Counted from the stretch's first letter, positions 43,330 through 57,305 are shown. The stretch: 64,000 nt of DNA from Panax quinquefolius (GCA_020205615.1 CM035160.1:5868437-5932436); one strand, 5' to 3'. Made by a program: numbers and translations. The notes: generated by a model not told the origin, from the sequence alone.

Positions 43330-46114
43330 TGTGACGCCCCCAAAATAGGTATACATCACCTATTCTGAGTTGTCAATACATGGTATGTAAACAACTACAA
43401 CTTTATTATTACAACAAAGAAACTGTGAGTTTGAATACAAATATTATCTTCTGTATAATTTCTATACTCAAATAAATCCTCATCACATTTATTGATACAT
43501 TATTTTACAAAATGGTGAGGACTACTAAACAATCCTTTCTAAAACCTTCATTCCATACCCCGATTGCATTTCGCTATATTCTCGCCTCCCGAGAAAAAAA
43601 TGGAACAAAAAGGAAAAGGGTGAGCTCAACTAGCTCAAGAATAATAATATTATGACTAAGATAATATACAACAAATTATCGTTAGTCTTCAACAGGAAAA
43701 ATCTAATAGAATACAATAGACAACAAATTTTAAATCAATATTCGCAATGAAATAATAATTCATTAGAAGAGTTAAGTAGAGAATGCAAACTACTATCTTC
43801 TATGTATGAATTTAAAAGTTCATCGCTCATCTTTTATCCCCGTAACATCAATCAATATACATCCGAATCAAATATTCATCTTTGACTACAGTGCCAAAGA
43901 TATTCATCACCAATCATGTTCATTTAAACACTGCTCATCTTTGCACTACGGGCCAAAGATATTCTTCAAAATCATTCATCTTTGCACTACGTGCCAAAGA
44001 TATTCTTAAGAAATCATTCATCTTTGCACTACAAAAGCCAAAGATATTCCATAATATCATCATTTAAGACCGAGGATGATGAAAAATATTTTTTTTTTAA
44101 AGAAACGAATCCAAAGAAACAAAATGACAAGGATTAAGGATTAAGGATTCGTACTTGGTTTTATCCACGTCCAAAAATACCTCAAAAATAATCATAGTGG
44201 TGTAAAATTCAAGAATGATCAAAACATGGATACAATCGAGTTAGTATCCGTAATAGATTTTTTGACTAAAAGAAGAAATTTTATTTTTCTATTGAATAAT
44301 CACCAGATATCGTGAATAAAGGCCAGATATTGTGAATAGTCTTAGATATCGTGAATAAGAACTCCGACACCAAAAGATAGAAATTCCACAAAAACATCTT
44401 CACGCTTTCGCATTAAATAGTACTCGTGAATAAGAACTCGTGAATAAGAACTCATGAATAGTAACTCGTGAATAAGAACCCATGAATAGTAACCCCCGAT
44501 ATGAAAAAGTTCCAAATTTGATAAAATTTCGGATCAACATTTCAAAGATAATGATATCAAGAAATAATATCATTACGGAAAAAAAATAATATCCCTTACC
44601 TCGAAAGATCAAGATTTCTAATTGAAACACCTGGATATAGGCTATGACTTGACTTGCAATCCGTATAGCAATACTCAAAGTATACTCAAAATACTCACAA
44701 GAATACTCGATAATATAGAGAGAGAAACTTCATTTAAAAGTGATTTTCAATTCTAAACTAAGACCCTATTTATAGAAAATCTTAGAACACCAAAGCAAAA
44801 AAATTTAATAAAATAATAATATAATTAAACAAATTCAAGCCCACCTTAGACCAACTGAATTCAGCACATTTGTATCACATGTGGGATTGCAAAAAACGTT
44901 TTTCTTAAATAAAACAATTAAAACTTCCAAAATTAATTATTTCGAACTTGAGTAGCTTCAAAATTCATAATTAATAGCCCTTTCATCGAAAAATTCGAAT
45001 CTCATGAGTTTTTATAGGAAATTCAATTCTCAACAACTTTGCGAAGAAAGTTTTCTAAATTCCAAATGTAAATCGACCGAAATCCACAAACGGATAATTT
45101 TACAAAAGCTATAATCAAATTTCAACCAATAATTGGGGTCCACCGACATGTTTAACATGTTTTAAACATTTATTGCAACAAAAATACTCTTCCTCCTCGC
45201 ATACTCATATATCCCACATTCGTTGTAAAAAATATCACCAAGATTAATATATTATTAAAATAATATATTTAAATGAATTATTTTATCGTAAAAAGATAAA
45301 ATATTAATTTTCAACAATTGTCATTTTAAAATTTTTCTCCATCTATATCCACATAAAATCAATATTTTCCTCATCATATAAATCAATAATTTAATTATTC
45401 ACAAATAATATTACAGAATCACAATATCGACAACCAGTGCGCCTCTGGAAAGAGGGGCTTTCCAATAAGAATTTCTTCTTCTTCGGCGCCGCAATTAGGT
45501 GACCAAACCTCTCCTTGTATGTAACTTTCTAGACATTGCCAATAATGTTATCTAATAATATTATTCAGATAATATGAATTATTGCTTCGATAATGAAAAA
45601 TAATCGTATAATGACAATTATCAAACAACAAAGAATATAAAATATCAACGCAAAGAATTATTAACTCAATAAAATATCGAATAAGAATTACACGTAACCA
45701 TTATCGAGTAGTGCCTTCTTACGTAAGAATCAATAATTGGTGCAATACTGTGTCTTCTTGTTCAACAACGCGTAGACAGTGTGTTTTAACCACCGGGTAT
45801 TCCAACAAGATAATCAGAATAACTACTGCTTATTTAAAAAACAACTTATATTTGTCGCTTTCTTCATCCAATCGCTTTCACATATGGGGCCCACACATGG
45901 TCGCTATTGCATTGCATTTAATATTCCCCGACAAAGATTTAATATTCCACGACCAAACGAATATTCCCCAACTATAATGAATATTTTATAACCACTGCTT
46001 ATTTTGAAATATTTGCGTATTTAACCCTTAACTATCCACATTAATCAAATCAACCCTTACTATTTCAAAATAATAAATAAAGGAAATTCCTTTTATTTAA
46101 AAATTTGTCTTACA
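43330..46114 (-). repeat. 3' LTR of element D (left)
   Basis: TGTGACGCC at 43330 to GTCTTACA at 46114, 2785 bp. Minus-strand TATA near 44765-44775. Four GTAGTGC-type hairpins at about 43880-44050 and ACTATTCAC-type repeats at 44300-44490 lie in the leader part. Confidence 0.9.
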
Positions 46115-46128
46115 ACCTCACCTCCTTA
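46115..46128 (-). promoter_or_regulatory. Polypurine tract of element D
   Basis: On the minus strand ATAAGGAGGTGAGGT ends at the LTR, preceded by the conserved CGAGGACGAAATTTC block. Confidence 0.8.
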
Positions 46129-46129
46129 T

Positions 46130-47620
46130 GAAATTTCGTCCTCGAAATTGACGACGTACTCTGTGTGTTTCAAAAGGTGAGGATACCTCGCTTTCATTTC
46201 CGCTTCCAATTCCTGTGTCATTTCCTCTATAAAGCATGATTCCTCCACAAAACTTTAACTTGTGGTATGACCTTTCACAAGCTGTAGGACATGCTCCTTC
46301 CTATCCAAGATCTTGATGGTACTTCCTTATACGTTAAGTCTTCTATTATCTCGTCCTGGTTCTAACTCAATAACGTGGTTCGGGTCTTTCACATATTTAC
46401 GAAAGTACGAGATATGTGAAACACATTATGAACACGAGACATACTCGAGGTAACGCAAGTCTATAGGCTACATTTCCTACTCGGTCAAGAATTTGAAATG
46501 GACCAATAAATCGTGGATCGAGCTTTCCTCTCTTCCCAAATCTTGTAACTCCTTCCATGGAGCAACTTCGCAACAATACACGATCCCCTACATTAAATTC
46601 CACGCCCTTTCGATGAAGATCCGCATAACTCTTTTGTCGATCTTGTGCCGCTTTGTATACGCTTATCGAATCATTTGGATCTTTTCGGTGAGTCATATCG
46701 TGATTTAACTCGGGTCCCAACAATGTTGCTTCACCCACCTCATCCCAACATATCGAGAATGACATTTTCGGCCATATAATGCTTCAATGGAGCCACACCT
46801 ATACTTGCTCGATAATCATTGTTGTAGGAGAATTCCACCAATGGTAAATACTTATCCCAACCGCCTTGAAGTCTAGGACACAGTAGTCTTAATAAATCTT
46901 CAAGAGTTTGAATAGTCCTCTCTCGATCGTCTCATCTGTTTGGGGATGGTATGCGAACTAAATCGCAAATCAGCGCCCATAGCTTTTTGCAAGCTAACCC
47001 AAAATCTTGAAGTGAATCTTGGGTCACGATCCAAACTATGGATACCGGCATGCCATGCAACCTCACAATCTCATTCACGTATATACTAGCAAGACGTTCA
47101 AGGAATAAGTCTCCAGACGGCAAGAAATGAGCGACTTGGTTAATCTATCAACAATAACCCAAATAGCATTGATGCCTTGAGAAACCGTAGGAAGACCCGT
47201 AACGAAATCCATGGTAATGTGTTCCCACTTCCATTCCTAATCTCAAGTGGTTGCAACGGACCCTTAGGTACTAGATGTTCCGCCTTTACACGCCGGCAAG
47301 TTAAACACATCGAGATAAACTTTGCAATCTCTCTTCATATTGTTCCACCAAAATGTATGTCAAGATCACGATACATTTTAGTACTTCCAGATGGATTGCA
47401 AATGGCGTGTGTGTGCCTCCATCATAATCTTGTACTTCAAATCGTGAGTCGTTAGAACACAAAGTCTAGAGTGGACTCAAGTATTCCTTCTTCATCAATT
47501 CTCGCTTAGGAATAGCTCCTTCAGTACTTTCTTCTTCATACGCATCGCCTCCTGCCCGGTGGCTCGAAAGCAACCTTAACTTTTTCTATTAAAGTTGGCT
47601 CTACGCGATACTTGACATCA
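46130..47620 (-). pseudogene. Element D integrase and C-terminal tail
   Basis: Minus-strand pieces: 46932-47123 keeps the integrase core around IVWIVTQDS (relatives read WDRDPR or similar). 46397-46765 has CWDEVGEATLLGPEL, DRQKSYADLHRKGVEFNVGD and GKRGKLDPRFIGPFQILDRVGNVAYRLALP. 46130-46390 gives frame-shifted chromodomain-like ILDRKEHVL and NFEDEIS. The zinc-binding N-terminus is at about 47250-47450. Every block needs frame changes. Confidence 0.85.
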
Positions 47621-47639
47621 TCGCACTCGTTCCTCGCAT

Positions 47640-48800
47640 ATATTTATCTTCTACTCAACGCGCCGCCTACCACGTCGCTTTTACTGTGATGGTATCAATA
47701 GTGGTGGTCGTAGTCTTTCAATAGCTCTCGAGCCAACGTCATTGCAGATGTTGAGTTCTTTTTTTGAGTGAAGAAATATTTAAGGCTTTTATGGTCCGAA
47801 TATATCTCCACTTTCTCCCCATATAGATAGTGCCTCCATATCTTTAAGCGGCAAACGATCGGGCCGCTAACTCTAGATCATGAGTAGGATAATTCCTCTC
47901 ATACTCTTTTTAAGTTGTCGCGAGGCATAGGCTATGACTTTCCCACGTTGCATGAGAACACATCCTAACCCTTTTGCTCAAAGCATCATCAGAGATAACA
48001 AATCCATCCGAACCCGATGGTATTGTTAGAACAGTCTTAGAAATAAGTCTCCTCTTAAGCTCTTGGAAACTTTTCTCGCGATTCTTCGCTCCAAACGAAT
48101 TTTGTATCCTTCCGAAGTTAATGAAGTTAATGGAGTAGCGATTCGAGAAAACCCTTCCACTTAATCTCCGATAATAACCAAATAAGCCCAAAAAGCTACG
48201 TGATTTCGGCCACCGACTTTGGTTGCTCTAACTTTGTATTGCTTCAATCTTCGCCGGATCAACAGATACTCCATGTTTCGACACCACGTGCCCAAGGAAT
48301 GCTACTTCCTCAAGCCGTAACTCACATTTCTTCAATTTGGCATATAGTTGGTTTTAACGAAGCCTTTGGAGTACCAAATTTTCAAATGGTGCTCATGATC
48401 TTCACGCTTTTTGGAATATATGAGGATGTCATCAATAAAGACAACAACGAATTGATCCAAATATTCCTTGAATACTCGGTTCATCATATCCATGAAAGCC
48501 GCAGGAACATTAGTTAGTCCGAAAGACACGACTAAGAATTCATAATGCCCATACCGAGTTCTCAAGGCGCGCTTTGAATATCCTCGCCTAATCTTCACCG
48601 ATGATATCCGAACGAAGATCGATTTTTGAAAAGAATTGTGCCTCTCAGAATCGGTCAAACAAGTCATCAATACGAGGTAGAGGATACCTATTCTTGATGG
48701 TGACATGGTTCAATTCCCGATAGTCAATACAAAGTCGCATACTCCCCGCTCTTTCTTCTTTACAAATAAAACAGAGCACCCCAAGGAGATGTACTAGATC
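47640..48800 (-). pseudogene. Element D reverse transcriptase-RNase H
   Basis: The best piece, 48332-48706, reads [38 protein letters not shown], the catalytic FIDD and [16 protein letters not shown]. 47910-48191 holds [10 protein letters not shown] and [16 protein letters not shown] (start of RNase H). LGHVV and YYRR blocks lie in other frames between them. Confidence 0.85.
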
Positions 48801-48959
48801 GAATGAAACCAATGTCCAACAATTCCTCGTAGTTGGACCTTTAACTCCTGAAGTTCAATAGAGCCATTCGATATGGGGTTTTAGAAATGGGCTTTGTACT
48901 GTGTTCAAGATCAATAAAGAATTCAACTTCACGCTCGGGGTAGACCGGAAGTTCTTCTA

Positions 48960-49290
48960 GAAATACGTCAGAAAGTCAATAACAACAGAATATTATTCAA
49001 ATTTGACGTGTCTTTATTCAAATCCATAACATGGGCTAAGAAAGCTTGACATCCGCTTTTCAATAAACGAATAGCTTTATGATTAGATATGACGATGATT
49101 GATTTTAATGGTTTAGTTGCTTGAATTCGTACAACAAAGTCAAGGTTAGGAATATGAAAACTAACAACCTTACGAAAACAATCAATTTTGGCATGATGAG
49201 TAGTTAACCAATCAATCCCTAAAATCACATCAAAAGCAAGTATCTTTAAAGAGATAAGGTCAACAAAAGGTAATGGTGCCAACTTGAATC
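48960..49290 (-). pseudogene. Element D aspartic protease segment
   Basis: 104 open codons with DVILGIDWLTTHHAKIDC and RKVVSFHIP, the C-terminal half of a gypsy protease. The active-site DTGA-like motif would lie upstream near 49320-49420 and is not readable. Confidence 0.75.
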
Positions 49291-49529
49291 AAACAAGATT
49301 TATAAACAAAGTGGATGTGATGAAAGTTTCTCCTAACGAGTTTCCACGATAGGTCAAAGTCTAATTTCTCCTGAGTCAAGTTTAAACGCTTGAGCACATG
49401 CAGAGAGAGATAAACGAATGGGTAAGACCAGATCAAGTAAGGTATAAACTTCGCAAGAATTTATAAATACCTTTTACCCGTGATCACCTCGTTTGTTCCT
49501 CGATTTTGACCAAATACAACAAACGCCTT

Positions 49530-50560
49530 CCCTAATCGCTGACTTTGACTTTTCTCGGGATGTCTTTTGAGTCACCGTCCCCCCAATAACTAGGTTTCGC
49601 CATCAGACAATCTTGAAGCGATATGTCCTTCCTTTCCACAATTATAGCATACCTTGAATCGTTGTGTGGGCGCTTGACCGATATGTCCCTCTTTTCCGCA
49701 TTTGTAGCAGATACGACCGGTGGTCGTTTCTCCTCCCTTAAACCAGGTTGTTGCAGTACCGCCATCTTCACGTACGGTCGTTGTTAAATCTCCTCTTTTT
49801 AAAATCTCCTCCTCGACTCGCTTTTTCTATTTTCATGGCCATGATTACCACCGTGAGTGGTTACCATTTCGTCCGTCTGCTTTCTTTCTCCGCAGTTATC
49901 ATTATTCTCGCTGATCGCTATCTCCGATACGATCCTCGGTGTCAGGTCCTCGCCGATCGTCGTTTCAAGTTATCTCGCCTAATAATTGAGCCCTGCTTAT
50001 AACATCTCGAATAAAGAGAAAATTTATGAGAAATGAGATATCGACGTACGCCGTTTCAAACCTCTAAGAAACATCCGCCATACGCTCCTCATTCTCCACC
50101 AAATGAGGTGCAAACTCGATAACTCGCAAACTTTGCCTCGCATCGAGACACCGCCATGTTGTTTTGTTCCAATCTGATGAACTCCACTTCCTTCATATAG
50201 ACGAACACTTTCGTGAAAGTATTTGTCATTAAATAGCTTCAAACGCCTCCCAAGACATGCCGAAAAGTCTTGATGGGTACGCTTCACGCACTCCACCAAG
50301 GGTGGTCCGCCTCGCCACTTTTAACATAAGGTGGCGAATGGAACCTTCGTTTCTCCGCATCCCAAGACATCGAATATCTTGTAATTTGTTTGACCCATGT
50401 TTCCGCCATGACGGATCCGCTTTCCCTTAAATTCGTGGTCCCAACTCTTTGAATCGCTTGTCAGTGACAACCCGTGAATTGCTATCATTTCCTCCTCAGA
50501 TTTTGAACACGAGTTTCGCTCGTCGATTTTTCGCATGAATCGCAAAAACTTCTAAACATC
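49530..50560 (-). pseudogene. Element D gag
   Basis: Two zinc knuckles are visible on the minus strand in one frame: CYKCGKEGHIG near 49710-49680 and CYNCGKEGHIA near 49650-49615, with the fourth Cys lost in both. Upstream pieces (50321-50545 and 50024-50299) contain IFDVLGCGE and an ARLYEGSGVH-like capsid region in shifting frames. Confidence 0.7.
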
Positions 50561-50865
50561 CCCTCGCTCATCATCTCGCTTCAATGGTGTTGTTCACAGA
50601 GGAACATTGCCACTGTTGCAGACGCTCTCTCCTCGCTGGTGAGTACAGCATCTCCACTTGTCTCATTTCCATTGTTAATATTCTCACGACATTCTCAAAT
50701 ACCGCCAAAAAACAAGGGTTAATTAAGGAAATCAATATATCACATAATATCCCTATATAATCGACTAACTAACAAATAAGCTTAGTAGGACACACTAGCG
50801 AAGGATTTACTCGCCTCTCCCTCCTAGTTCTATTCCCCGATCTCCGCCAGAGATCATATCCCTAA

Positions 50866-50876
50866 GCTCGATACCA
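50866..50876 (-). promoter_or_regulatory. Primer binding site of element D
   Basis: Minus-strand TGGTATCGAGC two bases after the LTR end; it looks like TGGTATCAGAGC with one A missing. The following GGGATATGATC block also occurs in LARD2 at 21255-21265, showing homologous leaders. Confidence 0.7.
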
Positions 50877-50878
50877 AC

Positions 50879-53666
50879 CGTGACGCCCCCAAAATAGGTA
50901 TACATCACCTATTCCGAGTTGTCAATACATGGTACGTAAACAACTACAACTTTATTATTACAACAAGAAATCTGTGAGTTTGAATACAAATATTATCTTC
51001 TGATAATATCTATACTCAAATAAATCCTCATCACATTTATCGATACATTATTTTACAAAAATGGTGAGGACTACTAAACAATCCTTTCTAAAACCTTCAT
51101 TCCATACCCCGACTGCATCGCTTATATTCTCGCCTCCCGAGAAAAATGGAACAAAAGAAAAAGGGGTGAGCTCAACTAGCTCAAGAATAATATTATGACT
51201 AAGATAATATACAACAAATTATCGTTAGTCTTCAACAGGAAAAATCTAATAGAATACAATAGACAACAAATTTTAAATCAATATTCGCAATGAAATAATA
51301 ATTCATTAGAAGAGTTAAGTAGAGAATGCAAACTACTATCTTCTACATGTATGAATTTAAAAGTTCATCGCCTATCTTTTATCCCCGTAAACATCAATCA
51401 ATATACATCCGAATCAAATATTCATCTTTGCACTACAAGCCAAAGATATTCATCACCGGGTCATGTTCATTTAAACACTGCTCATCTTTGCACTACTGCC
51501 CAAAGATATTCTTCAGAAATCATTCATCTTTGCACTACAGTGCCAAAGATATTCTTAAGAAATCATTCATCTTTGCTTCTGTGCCAAAGATATTCCATAA
51601 TATCATCATTTAAGATCGAGGATGATGAAAAATATTTTTTTTTTTTTAAAGAAACGAATCCAAAGAAACAAAATGACAAGGATTAAGGATTAAGGATTCG
51701 TGACTTGGTTTTATCCACGTCCAAAAATACCTCAAAAATAATCATAGTGGTGTAAAATTCAAGAATGATCAAAACATGGATACAATCGAAGTTAGATCCG
51801 TATAGATGTTTTGACGAAAAGAAGAAATTTTATTTTTCTATTGAATAAGACCAGATACGTGAATAGTGTCAGATATCGTGAATAAAGGCCGATACGTGAA
51901 TAGTAACTCTCGACACCAAAAGATAGAAATTCCACAAAACATCTCTTCACGCCTAATAATAAGACTCGTGAATAAGAACTCGTGAATAAGAACTCATGAA
52001 TAAGAACTCGTGAATAAGAACCCATGAATAAGAACCCCGATACATGAAAAAGTTCCAAATTTGATAAAACTTCAGATCAATATTTCAAAGATAATGATAT
52101 CAAGAAATAATATCATTACTTTTAAAAAAAATAATATCCCTTACCTCGAAAAGATCGAGATTTTTAAATTTAAACATCTGATATAAAGCATGACTTGGAC
52201 TTGCACCGTATAACAATACTCAAAGTATACTCAAAATACTCACAAGAATACGCCGATAATATAGAGAGAAAAACTTCGCTTGGTGTGATTTTCAATTCTA
52301 ACCCAAGACCTTATTTATAGGAAAATCTTGTAAACACCAAAGCAGAAAATTTAATAAAATAATAATATAATTAAACAAATTCAAGCCCACCTTAGACCAA
52401 CTGAATTCAGCACATTTGTATCACATGTGGGATTGCAAAAAACGTTTTTCTTAAATAAAACAATAAAAAAATTCCAAAATTAATTATTTCGAACTTGTAG
52501 CTTCAAAAATTCATAATTAATAGCCCTTTCATCAGAAAATTCAATCTCATGAGTTTTTATAGGAAATTCAATTCTCTACAACTTTGCAGAAGAAAGTTTT
52601 TCCAAATTCCAAATGTAAATTGGCCAAAAATCCACAAACGGGCAATTTTACAAAGCTATAATCAAATTTCACCAATAATTGGGGTCCACCGACATGTTTA
52701 ACATGTTTTAAACATTTATTGCAACAAAAATACTCTTCCTCCTCAGATACTCATATATCCCACATTCGTTGTAAAAATATCACCAAGTAATATATTATTA
52801 AAATAATATATTTAAATGAATTATTTTATCGTAAAAGATAAAATATTAATTTTCAACAATTGTCATTTTAAAATTTTCTCCATCTATATCCACATAAAAT
52901 CAATATTTTCCTCATCATATAAATCAATAATTTAATTATTCACAAATAATATTACAGAATCACAATATCGACAACCGTGCGCTTCTCGGAAAGAGGGGCT
53001 TTCCAATAAGAATTTCTTCTTCTACGGCGCAAGAATTAGGTGTACGACCAAACCTCTCCTTGTATGTAACTTTCTAGACATCGCCAATAATGTTATCTAA
53101 TAATATTATTCGATAATATGAATTATTGCTTCGATAATGAAAAATACTCAGATAATGACAATTATCAAACAATGAAGAATATAAAATATCAACGTAGCAA
53201 TTATTAACTCAATAAAATAATTTGATAAAGAATTATCATAACCATTATCGAGTAGTGGCTTTCTTACGTAAGAATCAATAATTGGTGCAATACTGCAAGT
53301 GCCATCTTGTTCAACAACGCGATATTAGTGTGTTTTAACCACCGGGTATTCCAACAAGATAATCTGTGAATAACTACGCCAAGTTATTTAAAAACAACTT
53401 ATATTTGTCGCTTTCTTCATCCAATCGCTTTTGTTATGGGCCCCACACATGGTCTACTACTCGCATTTAATATTCCCGACAAAGATTTAATATTCCCACG
53501 ACCAAACGAATATTCCCCAACTATAATGAATATTTTATAACCACTGCTTATTTTGAAATATTTATGTATTTAACCCTTAACTATCCACATTAATCAAATC
53601 AACCTTACTATTTCAAAATAATAAATAAAGGAAATTCTTTTTATTTAAAAATTTTGGTCTTACTTA
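50879..53666 (-). repeat. 5' LTR of element D (right)
   Basis: 2788 bp, same as 43330-46114 apart from short patches. Minus-strand TATA near 52311-52320. Four hairpins lie at about 51424-51594. The terminal T is changed to C at 50879. Confidence 0.9.
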
Positions 53667-53782
53667 ATGTATATCTCCGAGGTAGGCCTCGATTTTTTTC
53701 AACCTAACGTCATTAACAAAGCCGATTACTATGACGGATGCTTCTTACGTATAGTATAATGGTTCCGGTAAAGGTAGTATAA

Positions 53783-54235
53783 GAGTATCTCCGATAGTAG
53801 TAGAAAAAAAAATTCTTCAAACTTCATTTGAAGAGCATTATTTTTTACTTTTCATATTTTGTGTCTCATCAGTTTCTTCAATTCAATGAGTTGTACATCT
53901 AACTCATCAAGCAAAATAAATGTTTTTAGCCTTTCATAAATGTTTTGAAGAGAGAGAATGAGTTTGCAGGAATGAGGTTGCAGATTTGATGATGACTAAG
54001 ATTGAAGAGACTCTTTGAGATAATTTTTATAGGGAATTGTTAAATCTACAACACTTTTTGTTATTTTCACAATAAAAGTGTCGCTGTAGATGTATAGCGA
54101 CGGTGAAAATCATCGTTATAAGATTTATAGCGATATTTTTATTGTGAAAATACCATTTTTTGTTGTGAATTTAATAATTTTTTTTTTATAATGTGACTCA
54201 CCTATTTAAATATGTTAAAGTGGTTGAAGATGCTC
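53783..54235. mobile_element. PIF/Harbinger (Tourist)-like MITE
   Basis: Ends GAGTATCTCC and GAAGATGCTC are inverted repeats, with 3-bp duplication TAA at 53780-53782 and 54236-54238. The 453-bp body has no coding capacity. Inside, TTTTCACAATAAAAGTGTCG (about 54064) is inverted at about 54126-54151, with a smaller TATAGCGA/TCGTTATA inversion between them. Confidence 0.65.
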
Positions 54236-55244
54236 TAATAAGTTTGAACGATTGAATATTCTAAAGTGTAAAAAGTTTATAATTTAAAAAAAATTCTTTT
54301 GAAATGTTTGTTGGTGGCTCCTGTCCCTTCAGTCGGCGGGACAAACCAATGTGGGTTGGTTGGAGATGTCCTATCATATTCATAGGACCATTCCAATGCC
54401 CAATGAACTGCAAGGTGGTGCGACCCTGAGGCCGTACTTGAGCGCACGGTATCCAAGTTGCACTCAAGGAGCAACTACTGAGGCCGTACTTTAGAACTCA
54501 AGGAGTAACAACTAATCCGTTCTCCCTAATAAATGTCTTAATTTTACAAGTGTGATTAAATTAATTATTTTTAAAATTATTAATTAAAACTTGATACTAG
54601 TAATAAATTTTCTGTAATTTATTATTGATATAATCACTTTGCCTATATTTTAATTTTTTTTTAAAATTTATTAATTTAAAAAAATAGCCTGATCGACCAT
54701 GATTTAGACGTTTAGCTTTTGTCATTGATTCCCAAATTCATGATGATGTTGTGGGAATACGTTCTTAAAAGCGTAAACTATGATTCCATTCCAAACTTGA
54801 CTTTTTATTTTTTTTATGGAAATTAATATATATAACGTGATTAAATATTCAATTGTCTTCTCAAATTCAGCCTAACGCCATTTCATGAGACGACTTCTAC
54901 AATTGCAGAAACATTTCCATATAGAAAACATTTACGCAACTAGGCTTTCGACAGTCCATTCTTCATTCTTCTTAGAGAATTAATGTTTGGAAATTAAAAA
55001 GCGAAAGAATTGAAGAAAAACAAAATAATAATTACAGTGTTTACCTCATCCATGCATCTGCACAAATTCATCAGTGGCGTAGTTGATAAGGGCAACAGAC
55101 ATCAACATATGAAAAAACAAAAGTAAGTGCCACATACAAAAACCTAACTTGTATATATATATATATATGATGAACCTGATAATAAACAACTAATGGACTT
55201 AGTAGTGACATGTCACAAACCAAACCCAGTGTCCCATTTTCTCT

Positions 55245-55270
55245 AGCAGCAGCAGCAGCAGCAGCAGCAG
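55245..55270. repeat. (AGC)n trinucleotide repeat
   Basis: Eight AGC units plus AG. Confidence 0.9.
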
Positions 55271-56522
55271 GAGGAGGTATAAAATGCGTCTTCATCTTTT
55301 TTGTCATAATAAATTCAACATGAAAGCCGTACGAAGTGTGTACTACATGCATTTTCCACTAGTATCCATATTTGATCGATCATGTCACTATGTACTATAA
55401 GTCTATAACAAGGTATCCCAATTCTGATCACTAGGCTTCCATATATCCTAGCATTTCTGATCTAAAGGGGGCCGGGGTACCCACTAAGCCATAAAGATCG
55501 AGCTGCATGTTTTTGGCGTATTGCAATCAACAAGGTGACAAATACTAACTCCTACTAAGAAAGATCAGAGAGATATTGAACATATAAACATACTAATGAG
55601 CAAACCATTTAAATATTTCATAGACAGGCGTTTTGATCAATGCAGCAGCTAGCTAAATCATTGTTCAAAATTTCGTGCTTGTAATATTAAGCTAGCGAGA
55701 TGGCAAATTAAAATGTCGTTATATAAAAAGGGAATAAGCAAGAAACAAGCATGGCTGCCAAAAGAGTACAGTATTTGGTTCATGGATAAAGCCTTTCCAT
55801 GCATGTTCAAATTGCGTGGTAAAACCATCTAAATAACAATATAAATTGTCTTTTATGGTGCAAATCTTTTTTTTAGAACTAAAGAAAACATATATATATA
55901 CATATATATATATTATTTGCTAGAATGAAATTTATTTTATTAAAAAAAAGGATCCTTTTTGTTCTTCTTTTTGTCTCGGCATGAGAAAAATCAATTTTTC
56001 ATCGTATCAACTTCACTACTAGAGAATAGGAGCTCATTTAAATAATTGTCACACCAAAAGTGTTCTTAGTGAGCTGATAAAAAGCTATGGTACGAAACAC
56101 CGCACCAGAAATGAGTAATTTTTTGGACTCAAATGCGATATTACTCCACAAAAAAAAAAAAAAATAATTAAATTAACAAAAGAGATGAGGATAGTTGCAT
56201 TCATCCGCCAAGCTAACACATAGATAGCAATGCATATTAGGAATCCTATGGAGAGTCGAAAATTTTCTGAATGACAGCAATTGAGTACAGAAAAGTTAAG
56301 TAGGGCAGTAGTACACTACTACTGCAAATCACATATTCCAAGGGTGAACGCCCTTATGGCATACTACCATATTGTAGGAGCCTGATAACTTCAGTGGATG
56401 CAACCAAAATGAGCGAACTTGCGCAGATCATCAGTAAATATAAATATATGAAAGGAAAATTTGCTTGATTTACCTTTTCAAATAGAAGAAAACTTTACAG
56501 AGCATGTCCCCATATATGTGTT

Positions 56523-56542
56523 TGTGTGTATACATGTGTGTA

Positions 56543-56612
<70 letters not shown>

Positions 56613-56613
56613 T
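56523..56613. repeat. Compound (TG)n/(TA)n microsatellite
   Basis: TG-rich run, then about 50 bp of TA, then CACACACA. Confidence 0.9.
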
Positions 56614-57265
56614 ATATTTAAAGTTTAATAGCTCACTGGTCAGCTTAATTAGAACTCTAGAATTGCATCAAACTTCCAAGGAAATTGTGAATCGCCTATC
56701 ACAATTTGTTGCAGAATGGCAATAATATCAAAGAAATAAAAGGGAACCACATGCCAATATATAGTTGTGCAGGATTCCCCTACTTCCTTCATTACAAGTT
56801 TCTGAAACAACATTACAGCTGAATTGGTGTAGCCCAGTTTCTCAACACTACTGTTCATTAAGTGATGGCTTTATCCCTCATCATTAATTTACACAACAAA
56901 ATGAAAACAAAATTCCATGGAGCATTTCGAAAATGATGCATGTGAGTATGTCATTAATAGAACAAATATTGTTGTCAATAACTCCAGTTAAAATAATAAT
57001 TAGAAAATGGTCTTTCAATCTAGAAATTTAATCTGAAAGAACCCTTGCAAAGTAGCAGACAACAATTTTACATAATAGACAATGGATAGTGGCCCAACAC
57101 GATACACCACACTATAGCTTAAGATGGTGTCATTTTCTGATAGACCATCACTATCCTGGCATCTTCAACCATTTTCATATAATATTATACTGCAGTAACA
57201 TATTTACTATCGACTCGTTCAGATCAGTGTCTCAGCTAATTCACAGTAGATTGTTATGACCATTT

Positions 57266-57305
57266 CCGAACCCCCTCCCCCTCCCCCCCCCCCCACCCCC
57301 ACCCA
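57266..57305. repeat. C-rich homopolymer-like tract
   Basis: CCCCCTCCCC then a run of 13 C and ACCCCC units. Confidence 0.85.

Larger units (their letters stand above)
43330..53666 (-). mobile_element. Full-length Ty3/gypsy (Tekay-like) element D
   Basis: Both LTRs are present with ATGTA target duplications at 43325-43329 and 53667-53671; 10,337 bp. Reading the minus strand: 5' LTR (53666-50879), PBS, gag with two zinc knuckles, protease, reverse transcriptase, RNase H, integrase, chromodomain-like tail, polypurine tract, 3' LTR (46114-43330). Gene order and LTR ends match element B. All domains carry frameshifts. Confidence 0.92.

Noticed and set aside
55230..55352. Ala-repeat protein encoded over the AGC tract (minus strand)
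   Set aside because: Open frame is driven by the trinucleotide repeat and by flanking TA repeat; no family similarity.
55380..55560. Possible microRNA precursor
   Set aside because: No convincing long hairpin and no match to conserved plant microRNA sequences that I could recall.
56649..56858. Minus-strand 69-codon open stretch as an exon
   Set aside because: Short, no motif, surroundings are microsatellites and spacer.
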